DNA from: Eubacteriales bacterium
GTDB lineage: Bacteria > Bacillota > Clostridia > Lachnospirales > Lachnospiraceae
Length of the DNA stretch: 44,794 nt
Reading direction: 5' to 3'
NCBI GenBank assembly: GCA_030536995.1
Contig: JAUNOY010000023.1
Span: 1 to 44,794 of the forward strand
Positions within the stretch are counted from its first letter, which is position 1. Each line of letters opens with the position of its first letter. Below the pieces are notes generated by a model, which was not told where the DNA came from, did not search any database, and worked only from the letters and a program-made list of their open reading frames with translations. Made by a program: the position numbers and the translations under genes. Shown here piece after piece: positions 27,081 through 34,312 of this stretch.

Positions 27081-27629
27081 ATGAAAACTCTGATTTTCAG
27101 CGGTTCTCCGAGAAAAAACGGGGAAACAGCATTTATGATCGAGGAGCTGAAAAAAGCTATGGGAGGCGAATTTAAGGAGGTAAATGCCTACCGCGCAGAT
27201 ATCCGTCCCTGTATAGACTGCCGTTGGTGCTTTGAGCATGAGGGATGTGCCATAAAAGATGAAATGCAGGAAGTGTATGATTACATTCAGGAATGCGACC
27301 ATATTGTTATTGCATCTCCGGTGTATTTTGAGGAGATTACGGGAACTTTGCTTGCTATGTTCAGCAGACTTCAGACGTATTTCAGCGCCAGATATATCCG
27401 TAAGGAAGAACCGGTTCCGAAGAAAAAGACAGGCGCTATTCTTCTTGCGGCAGGAAGCATCGGACCAAGGGAAAAAGCGGAGAGTACCAGTGAGATGCTT
27501 CTTCGCCAATTAAGCTGCCAGAGTCTTGGGACTGTTTATGCGGCGAAAACAGATAAAGTTTCTGTCAGGGACAGAGAGGATATCCGCAGGGAACTTGCCG
27601 CTCTGGGACAGGAGCTTGCAAAAAACTGA
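27081..27629 (+). CDS. Iron-sulfur flavoprotein / NADPH-dependent FMN reductase family
   Basis: A 182-aa flavodoxin-like protein. The FMN phosphate loop is SGSPRKNGETAFM. A compact cysteine motif C44-x2-C47-x2-C50-x5-C56 (CIDCRWCFEHEGC) matches the 4Fe-4S pattern of Isf proteins, which pass electrons in anaerobes. SPVYFEEITG is the second flavin-binding stretch. It follows nfo by 2 nt. A role in oxidative-stress defence alongside nfo is plausible but inferred. Confidence 0.9.
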   Translation: MKTLIFSGSPRKNGETAFMIEELKKAMGGEFKEVNAYRADIRPCIDCRWCFEHEGCAIKDEMQEVYDYIQECDHIVIASPVYFEEITGTLLAMFSRLQTYFSARYIRKEEPVPKKKTGAILLAAGSIGPREKAESTSEMLLRQLSCQSLGTVYAAKTDKVSVRDREDIRRELAALGQELAKN

Positions 27630-27672
27630 ATAACAGGGGAGATAGTGACAAGCTGAAAGGAGATAAGAACTT

Positions 27673-28350
27673 ATGAAGAAACTGAAACTTTTTTTGACTG
27701 CGTGTCTCTTATTGTTTGTGCTTGCCTTTACCGGCTGCCAGAGCAAGGATGAAGCGTCACTTGAAAATAAAGAGGTATTTGAGGAAGAATTATCGCCTGT
27801 TTCAGATGAGGAGATGGCGAAGCTGGAGGCGGCTGATGTCTCTGATGAAGAGATGACAATGCTTGATGAAGAAGAGCTGGGAAAACTGGAGGGTACTTCT
27901 GAAGAAAATGCCGAAACGTCCGAAGAAACACAGAATAAGGAAGAGGATGATAAGGAAGAAGCGGATAAAGAGGATTCCAACAGCCAGCAGAATACAGGCG
28001 CCATAAAGGTAGAGGAGGACGGTTCCTATACCTCCAAGGATGAAGTCGCCGTTTACATCCATACCTATGGCAAACTGCCGTCCAACTACATTACCAAAAA
28101 AGAAGCGAAAGCTCTTGGCTGGGTGAGTAAGGAAGGAAATCTTGATGAAGTGGCTCCGGGCAAAAGTATTGGAGGAGATAAATTCGGAAATTACGAGGGA
28201 ATGCTTCCCAAAGAGGGCGGCCGCCAGTATTACGAATGTGACATTGACTTTGACGGAACCTACAGAAATGAAAAACGTATCATCTATTCTGATGACGGTC
28301 TTATTTTTTATACAGAAGATCACTACAAGACATTTGAACAGTTATATTAA
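27673..28350 (+). CDS. Lipoprotein with C-terminal barnase-type ribonuclease domain
   Basis: A 225-aa protein. A lipoprotein signal (MKKLKLFLT, hydrophobic core, lipobox FTGC) anchors it at Cys22. Residues 23-110 form a strongly acidic linker with two imperfect repeats of VSDEEMxxL. Residues about 118-225 are a full-length barnase-family RNase domain: LPSNYITKKEAKALGW, APGKSIGGD, then the catalytic residues equivalent to barnase Glu73 (E188), Arg83 and Arg87 (R198, R202) and His102 (H217 in DHYKTF). All are present, so it should be an active guanyl-preferring endoribonuclease. It is the third gene of the nfo transcript (43-nt gap, AAAGGAG site). Barstar is encoded 1.2 kb away at 29565. Confidence 0.92.
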   Translation: MKKLKLFLTACLLLFVLAFTGCQSKDEASLENKEVFEEELSPVSDEEMAKLEAADVSDEEMTMLDEEELGKLEGTSEENAETSEETQNKEEDDKEEADKEDSNSQQNTGAIKVEEDGSYTSKDEVAVYIHTYGKLPSNYITKKEAKALGWVSKEGNLDEVAPGKSIGGDKFGNYEGMLPKEGGRQYYECDIDFDGTYRNEKRIIYSDDGLIFYTEDHYKTFEQLY

Positions 28351-28361
28351 ATAGTATATAT

Positions 28362-28398
28362 AAAAAACCAGTCCTGCATGAAGCGGGGCTGGTTTTTT
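28362..28398. terminator. Terminator after the barnase lipoprotein gene
   Basis: AAAAAACCAG and CTGGTTTTTT form the outer stem of an imperfect hairpin, with short T-runs on both strands. It serves the plus-strand operon and probably the converging dehydrogenase gene. Confidence 0.82.
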
Positions 28399-28466
28399 AT
28401 GTGTGCGTTTTGCGGCATTCATTCGCAGCAAGAACGCTGGAGCGCCTTGAATTCACATATATTACT

Positions 28467-29456
28467 CTAAGCGGAAACTTCGTTTGTTAATGCTTCTCCG
28501 TTCATAAATGCTTTTGCATTATCAAGGGTTGTCTCTGCAATATTTGTCAGCGCCTCTTCTGTGAGGAATCCCTGATGAGATGTCAGCATGACATTCGGGA
28601 AAGAGAGAAGCCGCTGTACAGTAGAGGTCTGTAAAATCTCTTCGGACATATCCTCGTATACGAGCTGCGTTTCCTCTTCGTATACATCAAGTCCCACTGC
28701 AAAGAACTTGTGATCGCGGATTCCTGCGATAAGGTCCTGTGTATTGATCAGACCGCCTCTGGAGGTATTTACCAGAATAACGCCGTCTTTCATTTTTGCA
28801 ATGGACTCTGCATTTATGATGTGCTGAGTTTCAGGAGACAGCGGGCAGTGGAGGCTGATCAGGTCGCTTTGAGCCAGAAGCTCGTCAAGGGAGACATACT
28901 CCAGGAAATCAAGGCTCTTATTTGGGAAAAGGTCGTAAGCGATAACCTTCATGCCGAAACCTTTACAGATACGAGCCATAGCCTGACCGATTTTTCCGGT
29001 TCCGATGATTCCGGCTGTTTTTCCGTAAAAATTAACGCCCATGAGTCCGCTTAAGGCGAAATTATTTTCGCGGCATTTAATGTATGCCTTGTGGGTGTGA
29101 CGATTGGCTGTAAGAGCAAGCGCCATAGCATGTTCTGCAACTGCCTCAGGAGAATAGCCCGGAACACGGAGAATGCGGATTCCATATTCTTTGGCAACAG
29201 GCAAATCAATGTTGTTATAGCCTGCGCAGCGCATAAGGATTAATTTGACGTCCTGTCTGTGAAGCTCAGTGAGGACAGGGGCGCTTAAATCAGAGTTTAC
29301 AAAGGCGCAGATGGCCTCATATCCTCTGGCGAGAGGCGCGGTCTCCTCCTGGAGGTTAGCGTCAGTAAATTTCATTTCAATTCCCGGATAAGAGGGAAGA
29401 AGGTTTTCAAAGAATCTGCGGTCGTAATTTTTGGTACCATAAAATAGAATTTTCAT
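28467..29456 (-). CDS. D-2-hydroxyacid dehydrogenase, D-lactate dehydrogenase-like
   Basis: A 329-aa NAD-dependent enzyme of the D-isomer 2-hydroxyacid dehydrogenase family. Two-part catalytic domain: MRCAGYNNIDL and VPGYSPEAVAEHAMAL on the substrate side, then NAD-binding GTGKIG (152-157). The catalytic Arg is in VNTSRGGLI, Glu is in the DVYEEE region and His is in LTSHQGFLT. It is close to LdhA and so probably reduces pyruvate to D-lactate, a fermentation sink. It lies on the reverse strand between the barnase and barstar genes. The ribosome site is GAGAGGAG. Confidence 0.9.
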   Translation of the reverse strand: MKILFYGTKNYDRRFFENLLPSYPGIEMKFTDANLQEETAPLARGYEAICAFVNSDLSAPVLTELHRQDVKLILMRCAGYNNIDLPVAKEYGIRILRVPGYSPEAVAEHAMALALTANRHTHKAYIKCRENNFALSGLMGVNFYGKTAGIIGTGKIGQAMARICKGFGMKVIAYDLFPNKSLDFLEYVSLDELLAQSDLISLHCPLSPETQHIINAESIAKMKDGVILVNTSRGGLINTQDLIAGIRDHKFFAVGLDVYEEETQLVYEDMSEEILQTSTVQRLLSFPNVMLTSHQGFLTEEALTNIAETTLDNAKAFMNGEALTNEVSA

Positions 29457-29512
29457 AAATTCATGCTCCTCTCTGGAAATATAAAATTTGATATGTTATA
29501 CTAACATAAAAA

Positions 29513-29530
29513 TTGTATTTGTGTAAATAC
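29513..29530. promoter_or_regulatory. Palindrome between the dehydrogenase and barstar genes
   Basis: GTATTT-gtgt-AAATAC (29515-29530), preceded by TT, in the divergent intergenic region. The TTGT...ACA(T) outer spacing resembles redox-regulator operators such as Rex sites, but the match is loose. Confidence 0.35.
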
Positions 29531-29564
29531 ATTATATATAAGTTTTTGCAAAGGAGGAAGAATT

Positions 29565-29837
29565 ATGCAGGAAGTAACAATAAAAGTCAGTGAATTTGAT
29601 ACTGTGGAAGAAATACATGAATATCTTGCAGAAGAGCTGGAATTTCCCGCATATTATGGTAAAAATCTGTCCGCTCTTTACGATGTGCTGACAGATCTAA
29701 GTGAGGATGTAAGAATCATTATGGATTTATCCGGTACAGCGGATGAAGAGCTTCTTGAAGAGGCAGAAAAGATGGTGGAAGTAATGGAAGATGCTTCTGA
29801 AGAGAATGAATATCTGGAAATAGAATGTGAAGAATAA
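29565..29837 (+). CDS. Barstar-family ribonuclease inhibitor
   Basis: A 90-aa acidic protein. The barstar motif is clear: LEFPAYYGKNLSALYDVLTD (about 25-44). Aligned with barstar, Tyr29/Tyr30, Gly31, Asn33, Leu34 and Asp39 are kept (Y30, Y31, G32, N34, L35, D40). Asp35 becomes Ser36 and Trp38 becomes Tyr39. The acidic fourth helix region (EEAEKMVEVMEDASEE) is also there. It should be cytoplasmic, with no signal peptide. The ribosome site AAAGGAGG is 8 nt before the ATG. It ends at its own terminator. It is the likely immunity partner of the barnase lipoprotein; expression is separate from it. Confidence 0.88.
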   Translation: MQEVTIKVSEFDTVEEIHEYLAEELEFPAYYGKNLSALYDVLTDLSEDVRIIMDLSGTADEELLEEAEKMVEVMEDASEENEYLEIECEE

Positions 29838-29884
29838 AAAACTCATCAATCGTACATTTCAGGGTGCGGTTGATGAGTTTTTTT
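29836..29884 (+). terminator. Terminator after barstar
   Basis: AAAAAACTCATCAA and TTGATGAGTTTTTT form a 14-bp perfect stem around a 20-nt loop, ending in a T-run. Confidence 0.9.
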
Positions 29885-29952
29885 CTTCGATAAATTCAAG
29901 ATTTGTTCGCGGATTCTGGCGCGGGAGTCGGATTATCTTTCACTGATATGAT

Positions 29953-31230
29953 TCAGGAACAGGACAGGGAATACAGGTCTTCGTAGAAGGCTGGATAAGA
30001 AATGTTAACGCATTCTCCTCCCCGAATCTCCATATCTCCTTCGCAAATAGTACCGGCGACTGCGAATGCCATAGCGATACGATGGTCAAGATGGGAGTCT
30101 ATTTCTGCTCCGTGAAGCGCTTTTCCTCCATGAATAATCATTCCGTCCTCTGTAGCCTCAATATCAGCACCCATTCGCCTGAGGTTTTCCACGACAGTCT
30201 CAATGCGGTTGGATTCCTTTACTTTTAATTCTGCCGCATCTTTGATGATGGTAGTGCCTTCTGCGAAAGCAGCCATAACAGCAATCATAGGAATTTCATC
30301 AATCAGTGTGGGAATAATTTCGCCGCCTACCGTTGTTCCGTGAAGACCTGCAGAGCGGATGAGAAGGTCTGCGGTAGGTTCGCCGTCTCTGTTTTCGTTC
30401 AGCAGTTCAGTGTCTGCACCCATAGCCTTGCATACCCGGAGGAAGCCGTCTCTGGTAGGGTTGATGCCCACATTTTTGAGAAGAATCTCACTGTTTGGGG
30501 TGAGAAGCCCTGCTGCGATGAAATATGCTGCAGAGGAAATATCTCCGGGTACATGGATTTCGCGACAGATAAGATCCGGTTCCGGTGAAATGGAGGCAGT
30601 AGTACCCTCAGAGGTAATGTCTGCGCCGAAATATTTTAACATAATCTCCGTATGGTTTCTGGAAAGTACAGGCTCAGTTACGCTGGTGATGTCGTCGGCG
30701 TATAATCCGGCGAGGAGTACACAGGATTTTACCTGAGCGGAGGCAACAGGAGACTGATAGTGAATGGCATGGAGATTTTTGCCTTCAATGCGAAGGGGAA
30801 CACAGCCGTTGTCTCTGAGGCTTCTGATATCTGCTCCCATAGAGAGAAGAGGGGTCATAATCCGCTTCATGGGACGGGATTGAATAGAGGCATCGCCGTT
30901 TAACTCCGATACAAAGGACTGACCTGCAAGGATGCCGGAAATCAGCCGTGTGGTGGTGCCGCTGTTTCCCACGTCAAGGATTTCTGACGGAGTGCAAAGC
31001 CCATGCAGACCTTTTCCGTGTACGAGAACTTCTGTGTTGTTTCGCTCTATTGTGATTCCCATTTTCCGGAAGCAGGAGATGGTGGAAAGGCAGTCGGCGC
31101 CTTCCAGAAAGCCTGTTATTTTTGTTGTGCCTTTCGCCAGTGAACCGAACATAACGGCTCTGTGGGAGATGGATTTATCTCCGGGTACAGTAAGGGTGCC
31201 TCGTAAGCGAGTCTGTTTTTTGATTTTCAT
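29953..31230 (-). CDS. aroA: 3-phosphoshikimate 1-carboxyvinyltransferase (EPSP synthase)
   Basis: A 425-aa shikimate-pathway enzyme. GDKSISHRAVM, GNSGTTTRL, SIQSRPMKRIMTPL, ASAQVKSCVLLAG and the C-terminal DHRIAMAFAVAG are conserved. The short motifs GDKS, SAQVK and RNHTE are those used to define the class II (glyphosate-tolerant) EPSP synthases. It follows tyrA by 8 nt on the same strand, so the two are an aromatic amino acid operon. The reading ends just before a 68-bp spacer to the barstar terminator. Confidence 0.95.
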   Translation of the reverse strand: MKIKKQTRLRGTLTVPGDKSISHRAVMFGSLAKGTTKITGFLEGADCLSTISCFRKMGITIERNNTEVLVHGKGLHGLCTPSEILDVGNSGTTTRLISGILAGQSFVSELNGDASIQSRPMKRIMTPLLSMGADIRSLRDNGCVPLRIEGKNLHAIHYQSPVASAQVKSCVLLAGLYADDITSVTEPVLSRNHTEIMLKYFGADITSEGTTASISPEPDLICREIHVPGDISSAAYFIAAGLLTPNSEILLKNVGINPTRDGFLRVCKAMGADTELLNENRDGEPTADLLIRSAGLHGTTVGGEIIPTLIDEIPMIAVMAAFAEGTTIIKDAAELKVKESNRIETVVENLRRMGADIEATEDGMIIHGGKALHGAEIDSHLDHRIAMAFAVAGTICEGDMEIRGGECVNISYPAFYEDLYSLSCS

Positions 31231-31238
31231 GTCAATAC

Positions 31239-32330
31239 CTACCGTTCATATATAATGTAATTTCTTTTTTGGAGAAGCGCCATGCCTTTGTGCAGGGAAT
31301 CCTCGTCATAGAATTCAATTTTTAAAACGCCCTGTTCAAATTCCCGATTGTGAATGATTCCTATATTTTTGATACTGATTTGTTCCATTGCAAGGATGGT
31401 GGCGATGGCTGCAATGCCGCCTGCTTCATCTGCAATATCCAGATAAAGGATGTGGGCTTTTCTCAGGAGACCATTATCTGTAATATCAATGGAGTCCCGG
31501 TAATCCTTTGCGCCTGCAAACATTTGGTAAAGACTTTCGGCGTCTTTGTTATCGACAAAACAACGAATCTGAATGAGAAGACGGATGTAGTCATCCAGTA
31601 CATTGGAGATGTTTTCATTATTTTCCACGCAAATCTGTTCCCACATAACAGGAGAAGAAGAAGCGATGCGGGTAATATCTCTAAAGCCTCCTGCAGCGAT
31701 GGTTTTCATATATTCAAGGTCATTGTCCAGCATGCTTACCAGATTTACAAGGGCAGAGGCAAGGATATGGGGCAGATGGCTTACTCCTGCAGTGATGAAA
31801 TCGTGTTCTTCACTGGTGAGTACCATTGGAATAGCGCCGAGGGAGGAAATAAGATCTGTGAAGTCTGTAAGCCTGTCCAGAGCAACTTCGCCTCCCGGGG
31901 TGATAATGTAATATGCATTTTCAATCAGACGGTCGCTGGCAGAAGAAAATCCGGTTTTTTCGGAACCTGCCATGGGATGTCCGCCTATGAAGCAGTGCTC
32001 CATGCCAAGTTCTGACACTGCGTTGTGGATGCTTCCCTTTACACTCCCTACATCTGTGATAATTGTAGAAGGTCCTATCACTGATTTCAGGTATTTCAGG
32101 TAGGAAATGTTAAATTCTACAGGGGCACACAGAAAGATGTAATCGCAGGTGCCGAAACGGGTGTCGTTTTCTTCGCAGACTGCGTCGATGATTTTGCCGC
32201 CAAGAGCAGATGCGAGAGTTTCACGGTCGGGATCATATGCCAGAATGTGATAATCCTTGTGATTTCTGCGAATGGTTTTGGCGATAGAGCCGCCAATCAG
32301 TCCCAGACCGATAAAGCCGATGGTTTTCAT
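31239..32330 (-). CDS. tyrA: Prephenate dehydrogenase with ACT domain
   Basis: A 363-aa enzyme converting prephenate to 4-hydroxyphenylpyruvate for tyrosine synthesis. The NAD-binding motif GLGLIGGS is at 8-15. GGHPMAGSEKTGF is the conserved substrate site. A C-terminal ACT domain (about 290-363, ILYLDIADEAGGIAAIA) suggests tyrosine feedback, as in B. subtilis TyrA. It is the first gene of tyrA-aroA. A long structured leader lies between its promoter and start. Confidence 0.94.
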   Translation of the reverse strand: MKTIGFIGLGLIGGSIAKTIRRNHKDYHILAYDPDRETLASALGGKIIDAVCEENDTRFGTCDYIFLCAPVEFNISYLKYLKSVIGPSTIITDVGSVKGSIHNAVSELGMEHCFIGGHPMAGSEKTGFSSASDRLIENAYYIITPGGEVALDRLTDFTDLISSLGAIPMVLTSEEHDFITAGVSHLPHILASALVNLVSMLDNDLEYMKTIAAGGFRDITRIASSSPVMWEQICVENNENISNVLDDYIRLLIQIRCFVDNKDAESLYQMFAGAKDYRDSIDITDNGLLRKAHILYLDIADEAGGIAAIATILAMEQISIKNIGIIHNREFEQGVLKIEFYDEDSLHKGMALLQKRNYIIYER

Positions 32331-32354
32331 ATATGATAAACGTCCTTTCCGTAC

Positions 32355-32388
32355 AAAAAATGTTACTGTTCACGCTGTTCACAGTAAC
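32355..32388 (-). terminator. Terminator-like hairpin in the tyrA leader
   Basis: On the minus strand GTTACTGT (32388-32381) and ACAGTAAC (32369-32362) form an 8-bp stem, followed by A then TTTTTT (32360-32355). It sits between the promoter and the tyrA start. The 3' arm can alternatively pair with the leader 5' end (32490-32504). Confidence 0.6.
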
Positions 32389-32504
32389 GAGCCAAAATTC
32401 ATTCCAGATTGCCTGTGGCAATGGAATTTTGGCTTGTATGTCTCGGGATTTTGTCACATTCGTGCCAAAACGCCTCGCGGGATAGTGCCGTGTAAACAGT
32501 AATC
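32362..32504 (-). promoter_or_regulatory. Structured tyrA leader / terminal inverted repeat element
   Basis: About 143 nt bounded by TTACTGTTTACACGGC-like and GCGTGAACAGTAAC-like ends, which are inverted repeats of each other. Inside, in minus-strand order: a hairpin at about 32480-32451 (GUUUUG with CAAAAU, and CAC-GAAU-GUG at its tip), then a long hairpin at 32433-32391 (GCCAAAATTC with GAATTTTGGC, containing ATTGCC-ACA-GGCAAT). It ends with the terminator-like hairpin. It could be a regulatory RNA or a MITE-like repeat. Confidence 0.55.
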
Positions 32505-32521
32505 TAAAAACACTTTTTTCT

Positions 32522-32550
32522 ATTCTAAAATATAACAGGGAAAATGTCAA
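32522..32550 (-). promoter_or_regulatory. Sigma-A promoter of tyrA-aroA
   Basis: Minus strand: TTGACA (32550-32545), 17 bp, TAGAAT (32527-32522). The leader to the tyrA ATG is about 185 nt. Confidence 0.88.
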
Positions 32551-32571
32551 TTCTCCTCGTATGAACAGGAA

Positions 32572-32620
32572 TAAAAAAAGAATCCGGCGGCGTACCGTTT
32601 GCAGGGTACACCGCCGGATT
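32572..32620 (-). terminator. Terminator of the blaI-M56 operon
   Basis: AATCCGGCGG-t-GTACC and GGTAC-g-CCGCCGGATT form a 15-bp stem (one mismatch), then TTTTTTT in the minus-strand sense. Confidence 0.9.
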
Positions 32621-32641
32621 GGAAATAATCTCAGGCAAATA

Positions 32642-33652
32642 TTATCTTTTTTCGGTAATAAATGAAAAACCGTATTTTTGAAGAGCCTGTTGTGCCTGTT
32701 CTTCGTTTAACCCGGTTATACCGGGGATGTTTCCTCCTGCTCCGGCAGAAATTCCCATATTCAAAATAATAACCATTGAGAAAATCAGGAGTGCAAAAAA
32801 GATGCTTTTGGTTGTGCTTTTTTTACGTTTTATCATAACTTTTATCCTTTCTTCTGTTGGGTATTTGCAGAAAGAACTGCAAAAAAACTTGGGTTTTGTA
32901 TTTCTTTCTTCCAAATCAAGCAGGGTAAGTAAATAGGATTTTCTGTATTCGGAAGAGTGATGTTTTAATACAGCTTCGTCACAGGATAATTCCATATCCC
33001 GGTTTGCAAAAAGATACATAACCCATATCAGAGGATTGTACCAGTATAGGGAACAGAGCAAAACCAGAATCCATTTCAGCAGGATATCGAAACATTTTAT
33101 ATGTATAAATTCATGCTCTAATATAGCCTCCAGACGTTCTTCCGGCATCTTTTTATGCGTTGGAAGGAGAATGACCGGCTTTATAATCCCGTAAGTCAGG
33201 GGAATCCGGATTCTGTCTGATTTACGGATTTCTATTTTCCTTCTTAAACAATGTGCTCTTTTCCATTGTTCAAAAAATTCTCCATCAACAGGCAGCGCCA
33301 TTTTGTATGTCCTTGTGTTTAACCAGTGTGAACCAATGAAAACACCGGCAATTAAAAGTCCGCAGACCAGCCAGATGATTTTGAGGAGATTTCCGGAAGA
33401 GGAGGGAACGATATTCCGGCAGGACTGCTGTATCTGGCTCTGTAATTGCAGGAATTCAGAGGCGTTTTTGCTTATAATTGTGTTTTTGAGCGGGATTTCG
33501 AAAGCAAAAGGACACAATAGCCCGAAAATCAGGATTTTCCACAGAAACAGCCATGTTCTTCCTGAAACATGATATAGAAACAGTTTTCTGGTTAAGAGGA
33601 TACAGGGAACAACAAGGGTGATCGTCAGATTCATCAGCAGAATTTTTTCCAT
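32642..33652 (-). CDS. M56 family metallopeptidase, BlaR1-like sensor, no penicillin-binding domain
   Basis: A 336-aa membrane protein. Four hydrophobic segments (about 5-22, 33-50, 90-107 and 283-300) surround a zinc metallopeptidase domain with HEFIH (H180, E181, H184) and ELSCDEAVL. In BlaR1/MecR1 this protease inactivates the BlaI repressor after signal detection. Here the ~250-aa extracellular penicillin-binding sensor is missing. Only ~36 residues follow the last helix, and these (IPGITGLNEEQAQQALQKYG) resemble half a PASTA repeat. It starts 10 nt after blaI, with the AGGAGG overlapping the blaI stop. The signal is probably cell-wall related (inference). Confidence 0.9.
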   Translation of the reverse strand: MEKILLMNLTITLVVPCILLTRKLFLYHVSGRTWLFLWKILIFGLLCPFAFEIPLKNTIISKNASEFLQLQSQIQQSCRNIVPSSSGNLLKIIWLVCGLLIAGVFIGSHWLNTRTYKMALPVDGEFFEQWKRAHCLRRKIEIRKSDRIRIPLTYGIIKPVILLPTHKKMPEERLEAILEHEFIHIKCFDILLKWILVLLCSLYWYNPLIWVMYLFANRDMELSCDEAVLKHHSSEYRKSYLLTLLDLEERNTKPKFFCSSFCKYPTEERIKVMIKRKKSTTKSIFFALLIFSMVIILNMGISAGAGGNIPGITGLNEEQAQQALQKYGFSFITEKR

Positions 33653-33662
33653 GCGCTGCCTC

Positions 33663-34019
33663 CTATAATTTGTTTATCAGTTCCTTTAAACGCAGGATTT
33701 TGTCTTTGTCCATAGCTTTGCCGCTGATCACAGATGCAATCAGTTTATCAGGACAGCCGTCGTACAGTTTTTCAATTAATTCCTGTGTCTCATACTCCTG
33801 TGCTTCTTCCTTTGAAATTAACGCGCGGCAGATGAAATTAGGCTCTTTTCGTTCAATTGCCCCCTTTGTGATGCATTTCTTGATAACCGTATAGGTTGTT
33901 GTCTTGCTCCAGCCAATTTGCTGAGAAAGCGCTGCTGCGATTTCCTTCGCGGCAGTATCGCCCTGCTTCCACAGAATTTCCATAATTTTTAATTCACTGT
34001 CATATAATTTATTCTCCAT
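33663..34019 (-). CDS. BlaI/MecI family repressor
   Basis: A 118-aa winged-helix repressor. The N-terminal HTH (about 1-75) contains LYDSELKIMEILWKQGD and WSKTTTYTVIKKCITKGAI. The C-terminal dimerisation region (about 80-118) contains the stretch where the BlaR1 protease would cut in relatives. It is first in the operon with the M56 sensor. Two 16-bp palindromes overlap the promoter and are its probable operators, so it is autoregulated. No beta-lactamase gene is in the window. Confidence 0.93.
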   Translation of the reverse strand: MENKLYDSELKIMEILWKQGDTAAKEIAAALSQQIGWSKTTTYTVIKKCITKGAIERKEPNFICRALISKEEAQEYETQELIEKLYDGCPDKLIASVISGKAMDKDKILRLKELINKL

Positions 34020-34037
34020 TTATATGTTACCTTCCTG

Positions 34038-34053
34038 TTCTATTGCAATAGAA
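34038..34053. promoter_or_regulatory. BlaI-type operator, proximal palindrome
   Basis: TTCTATTGCAATAGAA, a perfect 16-bp palindrome just downstream of the expected transcription start of the blaI gene. Confidence 0.8.
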
Positions 34054-34065
34054 TTTTATATTTTT

Positions 34066-34094
34066 ATTCTATCGTAATAGAACGATTTTGTCAA
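34066..34094 (-). promoter_or_regulatory. Promoter of the blaI-M56 operon
   Basis: Minus strand: TTGACA (34094-34089), 17 bp, TAGAAT (34071-34066). Strong consensus, but covered by the distal operator, as expected for an autorepressed gene. Confidence 0.85.
34067..34082. promoter_or_regulatory. BlaI-type operator, distal palindrome
   Basis: TTCTATCGTAATAGAA, the same half-sites as the proximal copy, with centres 29 bp apart. It overlaps the -10 and the spacer, so binding would block RNA polymerase. Confidence 0.8.
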
Positions 34095-34249
34095 TATATT
34101 CCTGAAGGAAATTGCCCTCAAATATGTTTCAGATGAGTTTACTGGTATAAAAAGTGAAGAAAAAGGCGGAAAAACTGTAATTTTTGGGCATTATGAGAGA
34201 GGGGTTTCAAAAAAATCATTGAAAAAGTTGTTAAAAATATATAAAAAGC

Positions 34250-34278
34250 TTGAAATTTCGAAAAAAATTTAGTAGAAT
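34250..34278 (+). promoter_or_regulatory. Promoter of the EF-G-like gene
   Basis: TTGAAA (34250-34255), 17 bp, TAGAAT (34273-34278), 35 bp before the ATG. Confidence 0.8.
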
Positions 34279-34312
34279 ATAAACACATTAGACAAATAGG
34301 GAGGTATTACAT

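Noticed and set aside
34081-34272. About 64 codons open on the plus strand between blaI and the EF-G-like gene, with a protein-like appearance
   Set aside because: No ATG, GTG or TTG near its start and no ribosome site. The blaI and EF-G-like promoters overlap its two ends. At most a gene remnant.
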